This document shows, in pieces, positions 17,841 to 26,281 of a stretch of 64,000 bases of DNA. The stretch covers positions 1-64,000 of the forward strand of contig NZ_PHSU01000015.1 of the NCBI RefSeq assembly GCF_002814235.1, in the 5' to 3' direction. How positions within the stretch are numbered: the first letter of the stretch is position 1; each line of letters begins with the position of its first letter. The notes under the pieces were generated by a model, which was not told the origin of the DNA, did not search any database, and worked only from the letters and a program-made list of their open reading frames with translations. Made by a program: the position numbers and the translations under genes. Source of the stretch: Pseudomonas sp. QS1027. Its GTDB lineage: Bacteria > Pseudomonadota > Gammaproteobacteria > Pseudomonadales > Pseudomonadaceae.

Positions 17841-18460
17841 GAGTGGCCTCCACGCAAAGTCAGATAAAAGTGATGCAGACGCTCGACCTCGCTACATAGC
17901 CAGGCCTGGTCGCGGTCGTTGACCAGCACATCGTCGGCATGGCGCAGGCGTTCTTCGCGGCTGGCCTGGACCTTGAGGATGGCCTGCACCTGCTGCTCGC
18001 TGGTCTGGTCCCGTTGCTGGGTGCGCTGGATCTGCAACGCTTGCGGGGCGTCGATCACCAGCACGCGCTGGGTGTTCTTGTATTGTCCCGATTCGATCAG
18101 CAACGGCGAGACCAGGATCGCATAGGGCGATTGTGCCCGAGCCAGGTGGCTGGCGATCTCTTCGCCGATCAGCGGATGCAGCAGGGCTTCGAGCCAGCGG
18201 CGTTGTTCCGGGGCTTCGAAGATCAGCGTGCGCAGGGCGGCGCGGTCCAGTTGGCCGTCGGCTTGCAGCACGCCGGGGCCGAAGTGCTCGACGATCTTCG
18301 CCAGCGCCGGGCGACCGGGCTCCACCACCCAGCGGGCGGCGTGATCGGCGTCCACGGTGTGGATGCCCAGGTCGATAAAGTGTTGGGCCGCTGCGCTCTT
18401 GCCGCTACCGATGCCGCCGGTAAGGCCGAGAATCCAGGGTGTTGAAACGGCTGTGGTCAT
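17837..18460 (-). CDS. coaE: dephospho-CoA kinase
   Basis: This is a 207-residue P-loop kinase. It has [19 protein letters not shown] (Walker A), then [16 protein letters not shown], and [22 protein letters not shown]. It phosphorylates dephospho-CoA in the last step of CoA synthesis. The start at 18460 overlaps the pilD stop by 4 bases; the longer in-frame extension lies inside pilD and is rejected. Confidence 0.96.
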   Translation of the reverse strand: MTTAVSTPWILGLTGGIGSGKSAAAQHFIDLGIHTVDADHAARWVVEPGRPALAKIVEHFGPGVLQADGQLDRAALRTLIFEAPEQRRWLEALLHPLIGEEIASHLARAQSPYAILVSPLLIESGQYKNTQRVLVIDAPQALQIQRTQQRDQTSEQQVQAILKVQASREERLRHADDVLVNDRDQAWLCSEVERLHHFYLTLRGGHS

Positions 18461-19329
18461 TTGAAACCGGCAAACTGCAGATAGGAAGCGGTTATTTGAC
18501 CACCCCAGAGCAAGGCAATCCAGCCGGCAATCGCCAGATAAGGGCCGAAGGGGATCGGCGTCGAGGTCTGGGCGTTGCGCAGGCGCAACAGAATCAGGCC
18601 CAGCACGGCGCCCACCAGGGATGACAGCAGGATGGTCAGTGGCAGGATCTGCCAGCCGCCCCAGGCGCCGAGCATCGCCAGCAGCTTGAAGTCGCCATGG
18701 CCCATGCCTTCCTTGCCGGTGAGCAGTTTGAACAGCCAGTAGACCGACCATAGGCTCAGGTAACCGGCCACGGCGCCCCACAGGGCGTCGTCGAGGTCGG
18801 TGAAGAAACCGAAGTGGTTGGCGATCAGGCCGAGCCAGAGCAGTGGCAGGACCAGAGCGTCAGGCAGGAGCTGGTGATCGGCGTCGATCAGGCTCATGGC
18901 CAACAGGCCCCAGGTCAGTACCAGCATCAGGGCGGCGGGCCAGCCGAAGCCGAAATGCCAGGCGACAAAGGCCGAGAGTAGGCCGCAGGCCAGTTCGGTG
19001 AGCGGGTAGCGCTTGCTGATGGGAGTCTTGCAACTGGAGCATTTGCCGCGTAGCAGGGTATAGCTGATCAGGGGCAGGTTTTCCCATGCTCGGAGTTGGT
19101 GATTGCAGTGCGGGCAATGGGAGTGGGGCAGTAGCAGGTTGTAGGTCGGATCGGGCGCGGGTTGAGGCAGGCCGAGGACTTCGTGGGCCTGGGTGCGCCA
19201 GTCGCGTTGGAGCATTTTCGGCAGGCGCCAGACCACGACGTTGAGGAAGCTGCCGACGATCAGTCCGAGGAGCAGGGCGAAAAAAACAAAGGCCAGCGGG
19301 TGGCTGGCCAGGAAGTCGGGTAGGGGCAT
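18457..19329 (-). CDS. pilD: prepilin peptidase / N-methyltransferase PilD
   Basis: This is a 290-residue membrane protein. The N-terminal zinc site has CPHC and CSSC pairs between residues 70 and 100. The two aspartates of the peptidase site appear in [13 protein letters not shown] and [16 protein letters not shown] (the GxGD motif). About eight membrane helices are visible. PilD cleaves the PilA leader after Gly and N-methylates the new N-terminal Phe, and it also serves type II secretion pseudopilins. It is 2 nt downstream of pilC. Confidence 0.96.
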   Translation of the reverse strand: MPLPDFLASHPLAFVFFALLLGLIVGSFLNVVVWRLPKMLQRDWRTQAHEVLGLPQPAPDPTYNLLLPHSHCPHCNHQLRAWENLPLISYTLLRGKCSSCKTPISKRYPLTELACGLLSAFVAWHFGFGWPAALMLVLTWGLLAMSLIDADHQLLPDALVLPLLWLGLIANHFGFFTDLDDALWGAVAGYLSLWSVYWLFKLLTGKEGMGHGDFKLLAMLGAWGGWQILPLTILLSSLVGAVLGLILLRLRNAQTSTPIPFGPYLAIAGWIALLWGGQITASYLQFAGFK

Positions 19330-19331
19330 GT

Positions 19332-20549
19332 TCAGATGACGGATCCGAGTTTGAAGATAGGCAGGTACATGGCGATCACCAAGCCCCCTACAATGATGCC
19401 CAGCACGGTCATGATGATGGGCTCCATCAGGCTCGTGAGGCTGTCGACCATGTTGTCGACTTCGGCTTCGTAGTAGTTCGCTACTTTGTCGAGCATGTCG
19501 TCCAGGGCGCCGGACTCTTCACCAATCGCCGTCATCTGGATGGCCATGTTCGGGAATACGCCTGTAGTCCGCATGGAGAAGTTCAACTGCATACCAGTGG
19601 AGACGTCCTGCTTGATGCGGTTGACGGCATTCTTGAAGACGATATTGCCGGTAGCGCCGGCCACGGAATCAAGGGCTTCGACGAGCGGCACGCCTGCGGC
19701 GAATGTGGTGGAGAGGGTGCGGGCATAGCGGGCCACGGCGGATTTATAGAGTAATGGGCCGATGATCGGGATTTTCAGTAGCGTCCTGTCCATCCAGTTG
19801 CGAAAACGCTCGGATGTCTTGTGTGCCCGTCTCAGGCAGTAGATACCTCCAACCAGCGCCAGAATAATGATCCACCACCACTCCTGCACGATGTTGGATA
19901 GTCCGATTACCATCAGGGTGAAGGCTGGAAGTTCCGCGCCAAAACCTTTGAAAATCGCCTGGAACTGCGGCACGACCTTGATCAACAGGATCCCGGAAAC
20001 GATGATCGCTACCAGCACGACAGCAATCGGGTAGTTCATTGCCTTCTTGATCTTGGCTTTCAGGGCTTCGGTTTTCTCCTTGTAGGTCGCCACCCGTTCA
20101 AGCAGACTTTCCAGCGCACCAGCCTGTTCGCCTGCATCCACCAGGTTGCAATACAGGTCGTCGAAATATTCCGGTTGCTTGCGCAAAGCCGTCGCAAAGC
20201 TGTTGCCGGCGGCGACTTCTTGCTTGATATCGTCCACCAGCTTGCGCATGTTCGGGTTTTCGAAACCCTCGCCGATGATGTCGAAGGACAGCAGCAACGG
20301 CACGCCGGCCTTCATCATCGTTGCCATCTGGCGGGTGAACAGTGCAATGTCCAAGGGCTTGATGCGCTTGCCCTTGCTGAAGATCGAGTTGCTTTTTTTC
20401 CGCACTTTGCCAGGGTTGATACCTTGCTTGCGCAGTTGTGCCTTGACCAGTGCCGGATTGTGCCCGGTGAGTTCTCCGGCCATTTTATTGCCTTTCTTGT
20501 CGGTCCCTTCCCAGGCATAAAGGCTGACTTTGACTGCTTTGGTCGCCAT
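19332..20549 (-). CDS. pilC: type IV pilus inner-membrane platform protein PilC
   Basis: This is a 405-residue GspF-family protein, with two repeated cytoplasmic helical domains (near residues 75-195 and 275-395) separated by membrane helices. Typical segments are FTRQMATMMKAGVPLLLSFD and YARTLSTTFAAGVPLVEALD, and the C-terminus MYLPIFKLGSVI. It couples the PilB/PilT motors to pilin insertion and extraction. It starts 3 nt after pilB. Confidence 0.96.
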   Translation of the reverse strand: MATKAVKVSLYAWEGTDKKGNKMAGELTGHNPALVKAQLRKQGINPGKVRKKSNSIFSKGKRIKPLDIALFTRQMATMMKAGVPLLLSFDIIGEGFENPNMRKLVDDIKQEVAAGNSFATALRKQPEYFDDLYCNLVDAGEQAGALESLLERVATYKEKTEALKAKIKKAMNYPIAVVLVAIIVSGILLIKVVPQFQAIFKGFGAELPAFTLMVIGLSNIVQEWWWIIILALVGGIYCLRRAHKTSERFRNWMDRTLLKIPIIGPLLYKSAVARYARTLSTTFAAGVPLVEALDSVAGATGNIVFKNAVNRIKQDVSTGMQLNFSMRTTGVFPNMAIQMTAIGEESGALDDMLDKVANYYEAEVDNMVDSLTSLMEPIIMTVLGIIVGGLVIAMYLPIFKLGSVI

Positions 20550-20552
20550 GGT

Positions 20553-22253
20553 TTAGTCCTTGGTCACGCGGTTGACTTCTTCCAGGCTGGTCAGCCCTTG
20601 CATGGCCTTCTGCAGGCCGGAGGTGCGCAGGTCATTGAAACCGTCCTTGCGCATCTGGGCGGCGATCTCGATCGAGTTGCCTTCGGCCATGATCAGCCGT
20701 TGCAGGTCCGGGGTGTTCTTGACCACTTCGTAGATGCCGATCCGGCCTTTGTAGCCACCGTTACACTGTTCGCAGCCGACGGGCTCGTAGATCTTGAAGG
20801 TGCCGATTTTATCCGCTGGGAAACCCTCTTTGATCAGGGCTTCCTCGGGGATATCGATTTCCTTCTTGCAGTAACTGCACAGTTTACGCGCGAGTCGCTG
20901 GGCGATGATCAGGTTTATTGAGGTAGCAATGTTGAAACCGGGAATGCCCATATTGTGCAGGCGGGTCAGGGTTTCCGCCGCGCTGTTGGTGTGCAGCGTG
21001 GACAGGACCATGTGACCGGTCTGGGCGGCCTTGATGGCAATTTCGGCGGTTTCCAGGTCGCGGATCTCACCGACCATGATTACATCTGGATCCTGGCGCA
21101 GAAATGAGCGCAGGGCCTGGGCAAAGTCCAGGCCCTGTTTCGGATTGACGTTGACCTGGTTGATGCCTTCCATATTGATTTCCACCGGGTCCTCGGCGGT
21201 GGAGATGTTGATGTCCACGGTATTGAGGATATTCAGGCCGGTGTAGAGCGAAACGGTTTTACCCGAGCCGGTGGGGCCGGTGACCAGGATCATGCCCTGC
21301 GGCTGTTTCAGGGCCTCCATATAGAGAATCTTCTGATCCGGTTCATATCCGAGCGCGTCAATACCCATTTGTGCGCTCGAAGGGTCGAGGATCCGCATCA
21401 CGACCTTCTCGCCCCACAGTGTCGGCAGGGTGTTGACCCGGAAGTCGATGGCCTTGGTCTTCGAGATACGCATCTTGATGCGCCCGTCCTGGGGTTTGCG
21501 GCGCTCGGAGATATCCATGCTGGCCATGACTTTCAGGCGGGCAGCGATGCGGCTGGCGAGATGGATCGGTGGTCTTGCGACCTCACGCAGGATGCCGTCG
21601 GTACGCAGGCGAACGCGGTAGATCTTTTCATAGGGTTCGAAATGCAAGTCCGAGGAACCGCCCTTGATGGCGTCCAGCAACATCTTGTTGACGAAGCGCA
21701 CCACGGGGGCATCGTCAGCATCCTGGCCGGCGATCTGTTCGTGCTTCCTGTCATCGACCGACTCGATATCCAGGCCTTCGAGGTCGACGTCCCCCATCTC
21801 TTCAAGGCCGGTGGAGTTGTTGTCGAAGAACTTGTCGATAGCGTCGGCGAGCTTGTCGTCCTCCACCAGGATGGCCTCGGTCGTGAGACCGGTGCTGAAC
21901 TGGATATCGGTAATCGCCTGATGATTACTGGGGTCGGAGATACCGACAAACAATTTATTGCCACGCCGCCAGAGTGGCAGGACATGGTGCTGGCGGATCA
22001 GCTTTTCGCTGACCAGGCCTTTGGGCTGGCTTTCCTTGTCGAGGCAGCTCAGGTCGAGCAAGGCGACACCGAAATGCTCCGAAGCGATTTCCGCGACCTG
22101 GCGACTTTTGACCAGTTTGTTCTGGACCAGATAGCTGACGAGGGACACCCGATTGCGCTGGGCCTGTTGATACGCCTGCTGAGCGTTCTTGTCGGTAATC
22201 AGCTCGGCGGCAACCAGTTGCTTGGCCAGACCGGAAAGGGCGATATCGTTCAT
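20553..22253 (-). CDS. pilB: type IV pilus extension ATPase PilB
   Basis: This is a 566-residue GspE-family ATPase. The N-terminal MshEN domain is followed by Walker A GPTGSGKTVSLYTGL (about residue 325), the Asp box, and DPDVIMVGEIRDLETAEIA (Walker B). The zinc-binding C-domain has CSYC and CEQC. The start at 22253 (MNDIALSGLAKQL) gives the family's normal length; the upstream 19 codons are not conserved-looking. It powers pilus extension and is transcribed divergently from pilA. Confidence 0.96.
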   Translation of the reverse strand: MNDIALSGLAKQLVAAELITDKNAQQAYQQAQRNRVSLVSYLVQNKLVKSRQVAEIASEHFGVALLDLSCLDKESQPKGLVSEKLIRQHHVLPLWRRGNKLFVGISDPSNHQAITDIQFSTGLTTEAILVEDDKLADAIDKFFDNNSTGLEEMGDVDLEGLDIESVDDRKHEQIAGQDADDAPVVRFVNKMLLDAIKGGSSDLHFEPYEKIYRVRLRTDGILREVARPPIHLASRIAARLKVMASMDISERRKPQDGRIKMRISKTKAIDFRVNTLPTLWGEKVVMRILDPSSAQMGIDALGYEPDQKILYMEALKQPQGMILVTGPTGSGKTVSLYTGLNILNTVDINISTAEDPVEINMEGINQVNVNPKQGLDFAQALRSFLRQDPDVIMVGEIRDLETAEIAIKAAQTGHMVLSTLHTNSAAETLTRLHNMGIPGFNIATSINLIIAQRLARKLCSYCKKEIDIPEEALIKEGFPADKIGTFKIYEPVGCEQCNGGYKGRIGIYEVVKNTPDLQRLIMAEGNSIEIAAQMRKDGFNDLRTSGLQKAMQGLTSLEEVNRVTKD

Positions 22254-22415
22254 TTGAGCACCAAACGCAAACAGTCGGAGTCTTATAGCGTAGTCGGGCG
22301 ATGGTGCCAAATTGGGGGAGGGTAGGTGACAAAAAATGTCAGTTTTTGTTGTTCTGAAGCAGCATTCCGAGCGTGGAAGGGTATTTCAACAGATGCTGAG
22401 CCGGACTGTGGGGCA

Positions 22416-22431
22416 TGGCACGGGCTGTGCT
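22416..22431 (+). promoter_or_regulatory. sigma-54 (RpoN) promoter of pilA
   Basis: TGGCACGGGCTGTGCT carries the -24 GG and -12 GC elements with exactly ten bases between the dinucleotides. It is 49 nt before the pilA start, leaving a leader of about 35-40 nt. This is the arrangement of PilS/PilR-activated pilA promoters. PilR sites upstream were not resolved. Confidence 0.88.
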
Positions 22432-22479
22432 AATCGTTACGGGAGTCATCACGCCTTTGCTCACGTTTGGAGACGAAAT

Positions 22480-22887
22480 ATGAATGCTCAGAAGGGTTTC
22501 ACCTTGATCGAACTGATGATCGTTGTGGCGATCATCGGTATTTTGGCGGCGATTGCCTTGCCTGCTTACAACTCCTACACACAGAAAGCTCGTTTTTCTG
22601 AAGTGAATACGTTGGCCGATTCCTATAAAACGGCTGTGGCGATCTGTATCAATGATCTTGCCTCCACTACCAACTGTACAGCGGGTACCAATGGTGTTCC
22701 TTCAATGCCATCAGGAACGGCCAACTTCAACCCTACTGGTTCTAGTGTGAGTGGCGGTACAATTATTCTGGTAGGCACCACCGCGGCCGGTGGCGTCAAT
22801 ACTAACCTTGTTCCTATCACTTCTGGTGGTTCCGTTACTTGGACACAGACAGGCAGCTGTTTGACGAATGGCTTCTGCAAACCGTAA
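22480..22887 (+). CDS. pilA: type IVa major pilin PilA
   Basis: This is a 135-residue prepilin with a 6-residue leader (MNAQKG), then mature [20 protein letters not shown], with the PilD site after Gly and Glu at +5. Downstream are Cys residues in AICINDL and TTNC, and a C-terminal disulfide loop closed by the two Cys in [10 protein letters not shown]. The loop is unusually short, with 5 residues between the Cys. The head domain is rich in Thr, Ser and Gly. The ATG at 22480 follows GGAGACGAAAT. It ends in Lys-Pro rather than the terminal Ser glycosylated in P. aeruginosa 1244-type pilins. Confidence 0.96.
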   Translation: MNAQKGFTLIELMIVVAIIGILAAIALPAYNSYTQKARFSEVNTLADSYKTAVAICINDLASTTNCTAGTNGVPSMPSGTANFNPTGSSVSGGTIILVGTTAAGGVNTNLVPITSGGSVTWTQTGSCLTNGFCKP

Positions 22888-22988
22888 TTATTTGAGGGCT
22901 GAAATTTTCAGTCTTTAAGTGGGGCGGCACTCCTCCTCAGGGGGGGAGCGCCGAGCTTCATGAATATGGAATTTTTAAAGCAACGAAT

Positions 22989-23002
22989 ATAGAGATCTCT
23001 AT
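22989..23002. promoter_or_regulatory. 14-bp perfect palindrome at the start codon of the TPR membrane protein
   Basis: ATAGAGATCTCTAT is a perfect palindrome whose last two bases are the first two of the ATG at 23001. It replaces a normal Shine-Dalgarno. It may be a protein-binding site or chance; nothing else in the sequence decides this. Confidence 0.35.
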
Positions 23003-24647
23003 GATATCGCGTCGATTGGTTTTTTTGCTGCTCGCCGTGTTGTCAGCCGGTTTGTTGTTGGTGCTCTGCTTCCACTTTCTGAATAATCCCCTGATTTTTG
23101 ACGATGAGCCCTTTTTCCGGGAAGGCGCTCCCGCCGCCCTGCTATCCATGGGCTTTAGCTTGACCCCACGGTTATGGGTACACGACTCCATGGCCGCTAC
23201 CCTCGTCTATCTCAGTGACAAGGTCATCTGGTTGCGAGTGGAGAACCTCATTCTTCACGCTTGCGCGGCCCTGGTGCTCTTCGGTTTTGTTCGCCAACTC
23301 CTCAACAGCCTGGAGAGACGCACCACTTTTTTTCTGAATACGGATACAGCGGCCTTTATCGTCGCTTTTTTATTCGCTATCCATCCGTTGGCCATTCTGA
23401 CCCAGGGTTACCTGATTCAGCGCACCATCGTTTGTGCCACCCTTTTTGGCCTGTTGGGGCTATGGGCTTTCTGGCAGGGGCTTTGTGGTAAGCGCTGGGC
23501 TCTTTGGGCGTCCTGCCTCTGTATCCTGCTGTCGCTTTATGCCAAAGAGCATGCGGTGATGTTACCGGCGTTGTGTTTCCTGTTGTGGGTATTGCATCGC
23601 CGTAGCCGGCTTCCTTCGTCGTTCGGCACCGGGGAGATTTTTTCAGTACTGGCGGTTCAGGCAATTATGGCCATGTCCGTCGTACTCTGGGCCAAGGGCT
23701 TGATCGGTCATGTCTATGAGCTTAAAAGTGAAGAAGTGCTCAGCGATGAGGTGTTCCAGCCGAATGGCTCGCTGTATGTGTTGAGCGTGCTGAATCAGAT
23801 GGGATTGTTCTTCAAGTACCTGCTGGTTCTGATCTTGCCTCAGGGCCGGACCATGGGCCTTGATCTTCGGGTACCCTTTCCCCTGAGTTACGGTGTCTGG
23901 TGGGTTTGGGCCGGTCTGATGGCCTTTATTACCTATGGTCTGGCAGCCTTCATATTGCTGTTGCGTGGGGCGAGCAAAGGTCTCCTGGGATTCGCGTTGC
24001 TGTTCCCATGGGTGATGTTTACCACGGAGTTGGTGTCGGTTCGATTGCAGGAACCCTTTGTACTGTATCGCAGCTATATCTGGATACCTGGGTTGTTCAT
24101 TGCCTTGGCACTGGGGCTGCGACGGCTCAAGAAGATTTATCTGGTGACGCTGGTTCCCGTTTTTGGGCTTTACCTGTTTGGACTTTCCTATGATCGCTTG
24201 ATGACATTGTCCGAACCGGTATTTGTGTGGAAGGAAGCGGTTGACTACTATGAGGCCCAGGGCGACACGCCGGGTCTGTTTGGTGGTTACCGGGTTTACT
24301 ACAATTTGGGGGTCACCTACCTGGATGCGGGTTTTGTTGATATGGCGTTGGGTAACATTGATAAAACCATAGGCATGAAACCGAAATATGAATATGCGTA
24401 CTATCAACGTGGCAAGATTTTTCTTCTGCGTGGAAAGGCGGAAGAAGCCAAGTCGGAGTTTGAGCACGCCATAAACCTTAAGCCTAGCTACGCAAGGCCT
24501 TACGTCGGCATGGCCGACGCCTTGAAAATCCTGGGGCAAGCTGACGAATCCCAGCGCTACCTGGAGCTTGGATGTGGCAAAGGCAGTCAGCCTGCCTGCG
24601 ACCGCGCGCACCCCAAGGCTGCTCTGATGTTGGCCCCGAAAGCCTGA
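23001..24647 (+). CDS. multi-pass membrane protein with C-terminal TPRs (TMTC-like, putative GT-C glycosyltransferase)
   Basis: This is a 548-residue protein. About 10 membrane helices fill residues 5-405, then three TPR units follow (residues about 430-530: YYNLGVTYLDAGFVDMAL, YYQRGKIFLLRGKAEEA, PYVGMADALKILGQADES). The first loop has NPLIFDDEPFFREGAP, with adjacent acidic residues. FAIHPLAILTQGYLIQRTIV matches the HP..TE....QR region of TMTC-type proteins. Acidic residues in the first outer loop are expected of GT-C transferases using polyprenyl-phosphate sugars. It sits between pilA and a TfpO-like ligase, so pilin or O-antigen glycosylation is the natural guess. The substrate is unknown. 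Confidence 0.7.
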   Translation: MISRRLVFLLLAVLSAGLLLVLCFHFLNNPLIFDDEPFFREGAPAALLSMGFSLTPRLWVHDSMAATLVYLSDKVIWLRVENLILHACAALVLFGFVRQLLNSLERRTTFFLNTDTAAFIVAFLFAIHPLAILTQGYLIQRTIVCATLFGLLGLWAFWQGLCGKRWALWASCLCILLSLYAKEHAVMLPALCFLLWVLHRRSRLPSSFGTGEIFSVLAVQAIMAMSVVLWAKGLIGHVYELKSEEVLSDEVFQPNGSLYVLSVLNQMGLFFKYLLVLILPQGRTMGLDLRVPFPLSYGVWWVWAGLMAFITYGLAAFILLLRGASKGLLGFALLFPWVMFTTELVSVRLQEPFVLYRSYIWIPGLFIALALGLRRLKKIYLVTLVPVFGLYLFGLSYDRLMTLSEPVFVWKEAVDYYEAQGDTPGLFGGYRVYYNLGVTYLDAGFVDMALGNIDKTIGMKPKYEYAYYQRGKIFLLRGKAEEAKSEFEHAINLKPSYARPYVGMADALKILGQADESQRYLELGCGKGSQPACDRAHPKAALMLAPKA

Positions 24648-24689
24648 TGCGTCTGTAAACTGCCTGAATATGGACATTTCGAGGTCGTA

Positions 24690-26108
24690 ATGGGCGCAGC
24701 CTGGACTGGGCGAACAAAGACTTGGCTGGTCTTCACGCTGTTGGTCGCTGCCGTGATGGTCCTTGGGCACGGTCTGGGCGGGCATATGCTTCAGCGTCTA
24801 GGGCAACTCCTCGTTGCCAGCACGGCAGTCGTTTTCCTTCTTTGCTGCCGAACTTCTTATGTGTTTGCTCTTGTTGATCGGCCTGCGCTCCTGGCCTGCG
24901 GGCTGATCTTGCTGGGAGGCATCGTCTCCGCCCTGTGTGCGGATCAGCCACTCTGGGCATTCACAGAGATCGCCTTGACCGTTGCTTGTTGCTGCTGCGC
25001 TGAGGCCTTTGCCTGTACACGCCGATCCAATGGGGCCTCCGCTGATCGATTGTTGATGCTGTTTGTCGTGTTTATCTGCGCCTTCAAGAGCTTTGACTTT
25101 CTGATATCTGCATTCCATTCGCTTTTCGCAGGCACAGGCATGCTGGATACCAGCGGGCTTTTGAGCGGGTTTTCCAACAAGCGCTTCTACGGCCAATTCC
25201 AGACCTTCACCTTGCCGCTTTTAACGCTCCCACTTTTGTTGTCTACCACCAAGCGTTCATCCCAAGCCTGGGTTTTCTCGCTCTTGAGTCTCTGGTGGTT
25301 GATCGCGGTGATGGGTGGTACTCGCGGCACCTGGCTGGGCATGGGGGTAGCCGCCGGTGCGCTGTTCTTCTGTAGTCACTCCGGCAGGCGCTGGATCATG
25401 TGGCAGTTGCTCGCTGTTGTGGTGGGGGTGACTCTCTACTGGCTGTTGTTTAGTGTCCTCTCCGGTTACCTCTGCATGGAGGTAAGCAACGCTGCCAGCG
25501 ATCGCTTGACCACCACGCTTTCCAACCGAGGTCCGCTCTGGCAACAGGCCTGGGACATGATCCGCGAACGGCCCTGGCTCGGCTTCGGCCCCATGCACTT
25601 TGCCGATATCCACAACCCCATCGCCGCCCATCCGCATCAGGCCATTCTGCAATGGGCCAGTGAATGGGGCGTTCCCTCCGCCTTGCTGGTCATGGGGTTG
25701 GTCGGACGTGGCCTGTGGGCCACCTTTAGCCTGATCCGCGAACGTTCGACTTCTGATGACCCAACCGATTTATTGCGCCTGTGCCTGTTCGCCAGCCTGA
25801 TTGGCGCCCTGACCCAATCCATGGTCGACGGGGTGATCGTGATGCCGTACTCCCAGCTCTGGTTGTCGCTGGTGGTCGGCTGGCTTATGGCGTTGCATGT
25901 CTGGAAGGGCGAGCCGGCCAAGCCCGATGCCTTTATCCACTGGTCGTGGATGGGCATCAGCACAGCCGCCGTGCTGTTCCTGGTCTATGTGGTGATCCGT
26001 GACGTTCCCCATCTGGACGAGCGCAACAACCTCTACCAGCAGCAATACGGCGGCCATTTTCAACCGCGCTTCTGGACCCAGGGCGTGATTGCGATCAAGC
26101 CCGAGTAG
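24690..26108 (+). CDS. tfpO: Wzy_C/O-antigen ligase family protein, TfpO (PilO)-like pilin glycosyltransferase
   Basis: This is a 472-residue protein with about 11-12 membrane helices. The large periplasmic loop carries the Wzy_C signature RGPLWQQAWDMIRERPWLGF, then HPHQAILQWASEWG. The ATG at 24690 follows GAGGTCG. Genes of this family immediately 3' of pilA are TfpO in P. aeruginosa, which transfers an O-antigen unit to pilin. An alternative is WaaL-like ligase or Wzy polymerase for the glycan made by the cluster at 0-14 kb, which has no Wzy of its own. The symbol is given from context. Confidence 0.75.
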   Translation: MGAAWTGRTKTWLVFTLLVAAVMVLGHGLGGHMLQRLGQLLVASTAVVFLLCCRTSYVFALVDRPALLACGLILLGGIVSALCADQPLWAFTEIALTVACCCCAEAFACTRRSNGASADRLLMLFVVFICAFKSFDFLISAFHSLFAGTGMLDTSGLLSGFSNKRFYGQFQTFTLPLLTLPLLLSTTKRSSQAWVFSLLSLWWLIAVMGGTRGTWLGMGVAAGALFFCSHSGRRWIMWQLLAVVVGVTLYWLLFSVLSGYLCMEVSNAASDRLTTTLSNRGPLWQQAWDMIRERPWLGFGPMHFADIHNPIAAHPHQAILQWASEWGVPSALLVMGLVGRGLWATFSLIRERSTSDDPTDLLRLCLFASLIGALTQSMVDGVIVMPYSQLWLSLVVGWLMALHVWKGEPAKPDAFIHWSWMGISTAAVLFLVYVVIRDVPHLDERNNLYQQQYGGHFQPRFWTQGVIAIKPE

Positions 26109-26109
26109 C

Positions 26110-26138
26110 TTGCCCGCTGCGGTATCGGATGCTAGCTT
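26110..26138 (+). promoter_or_regulatory. probable sigma-70 promoter of tRNA-Thr
   Basis: TTGCCC (26110-26115), a 17-nt spacer, and TAGCTT (26133-26138) end 9 nt before the tRNA 5' end, which is a suitable distance. It lies in the only gap between tfpO and the tRNA. Confidence 0.5.
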
Positions 26139-26147
26139 TAGCGCCAC

Positions 26148-26223
26148 GCCGGTGTAGCTCAGTCGGTAGAGCAGCGCACTCGTAACGCGAAGGTCGTAGG
26201 TTCGATTCCTATCTCCGGCACCA
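26148..26223 (+). tRNA. tRNA-Thr (anticodon CGU), 76 nt with encoded CCA
   Basis: The 7-bp acceptor stem GCCGGTG pairs with the 3' strand (one G-T pair). The D arm is GCTC/GAGC, the anticodon loop is CTCGTAA, and the T arm contains GTTCGATTC; CCA is encoded at 26221-26223. The anticodon CGT reads ACG. The bottom of the anticodon stem has an A31-C39 mismatch and a G27-A43 mismatch. The second also occurs in E. coli thrW as I recall it. It lies next to pilA/tfpO, as in P. aeruginosa. Confidence 0.95.
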
Positions 26224-26281
26224 GATCATTGACGTCCGAAAATGGCGAGAACAGCCCCATCACCGGTGCTAGTCTCTGCCC

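Noticed and set aside
22888..22960. Intrinsic terminator after pilA
   Set aside because: CTGAA/TTCAG and a GC-rich imperfect stem are visible, but stems are short or lack a T run, so termination cannot be claimed.
26148..26280. Integrative element attached at tRNA-Thr
   Set aside because: Downstream genes are ordinary repair genes; no integrase and no second copy of the tRNA 3' end in the window.
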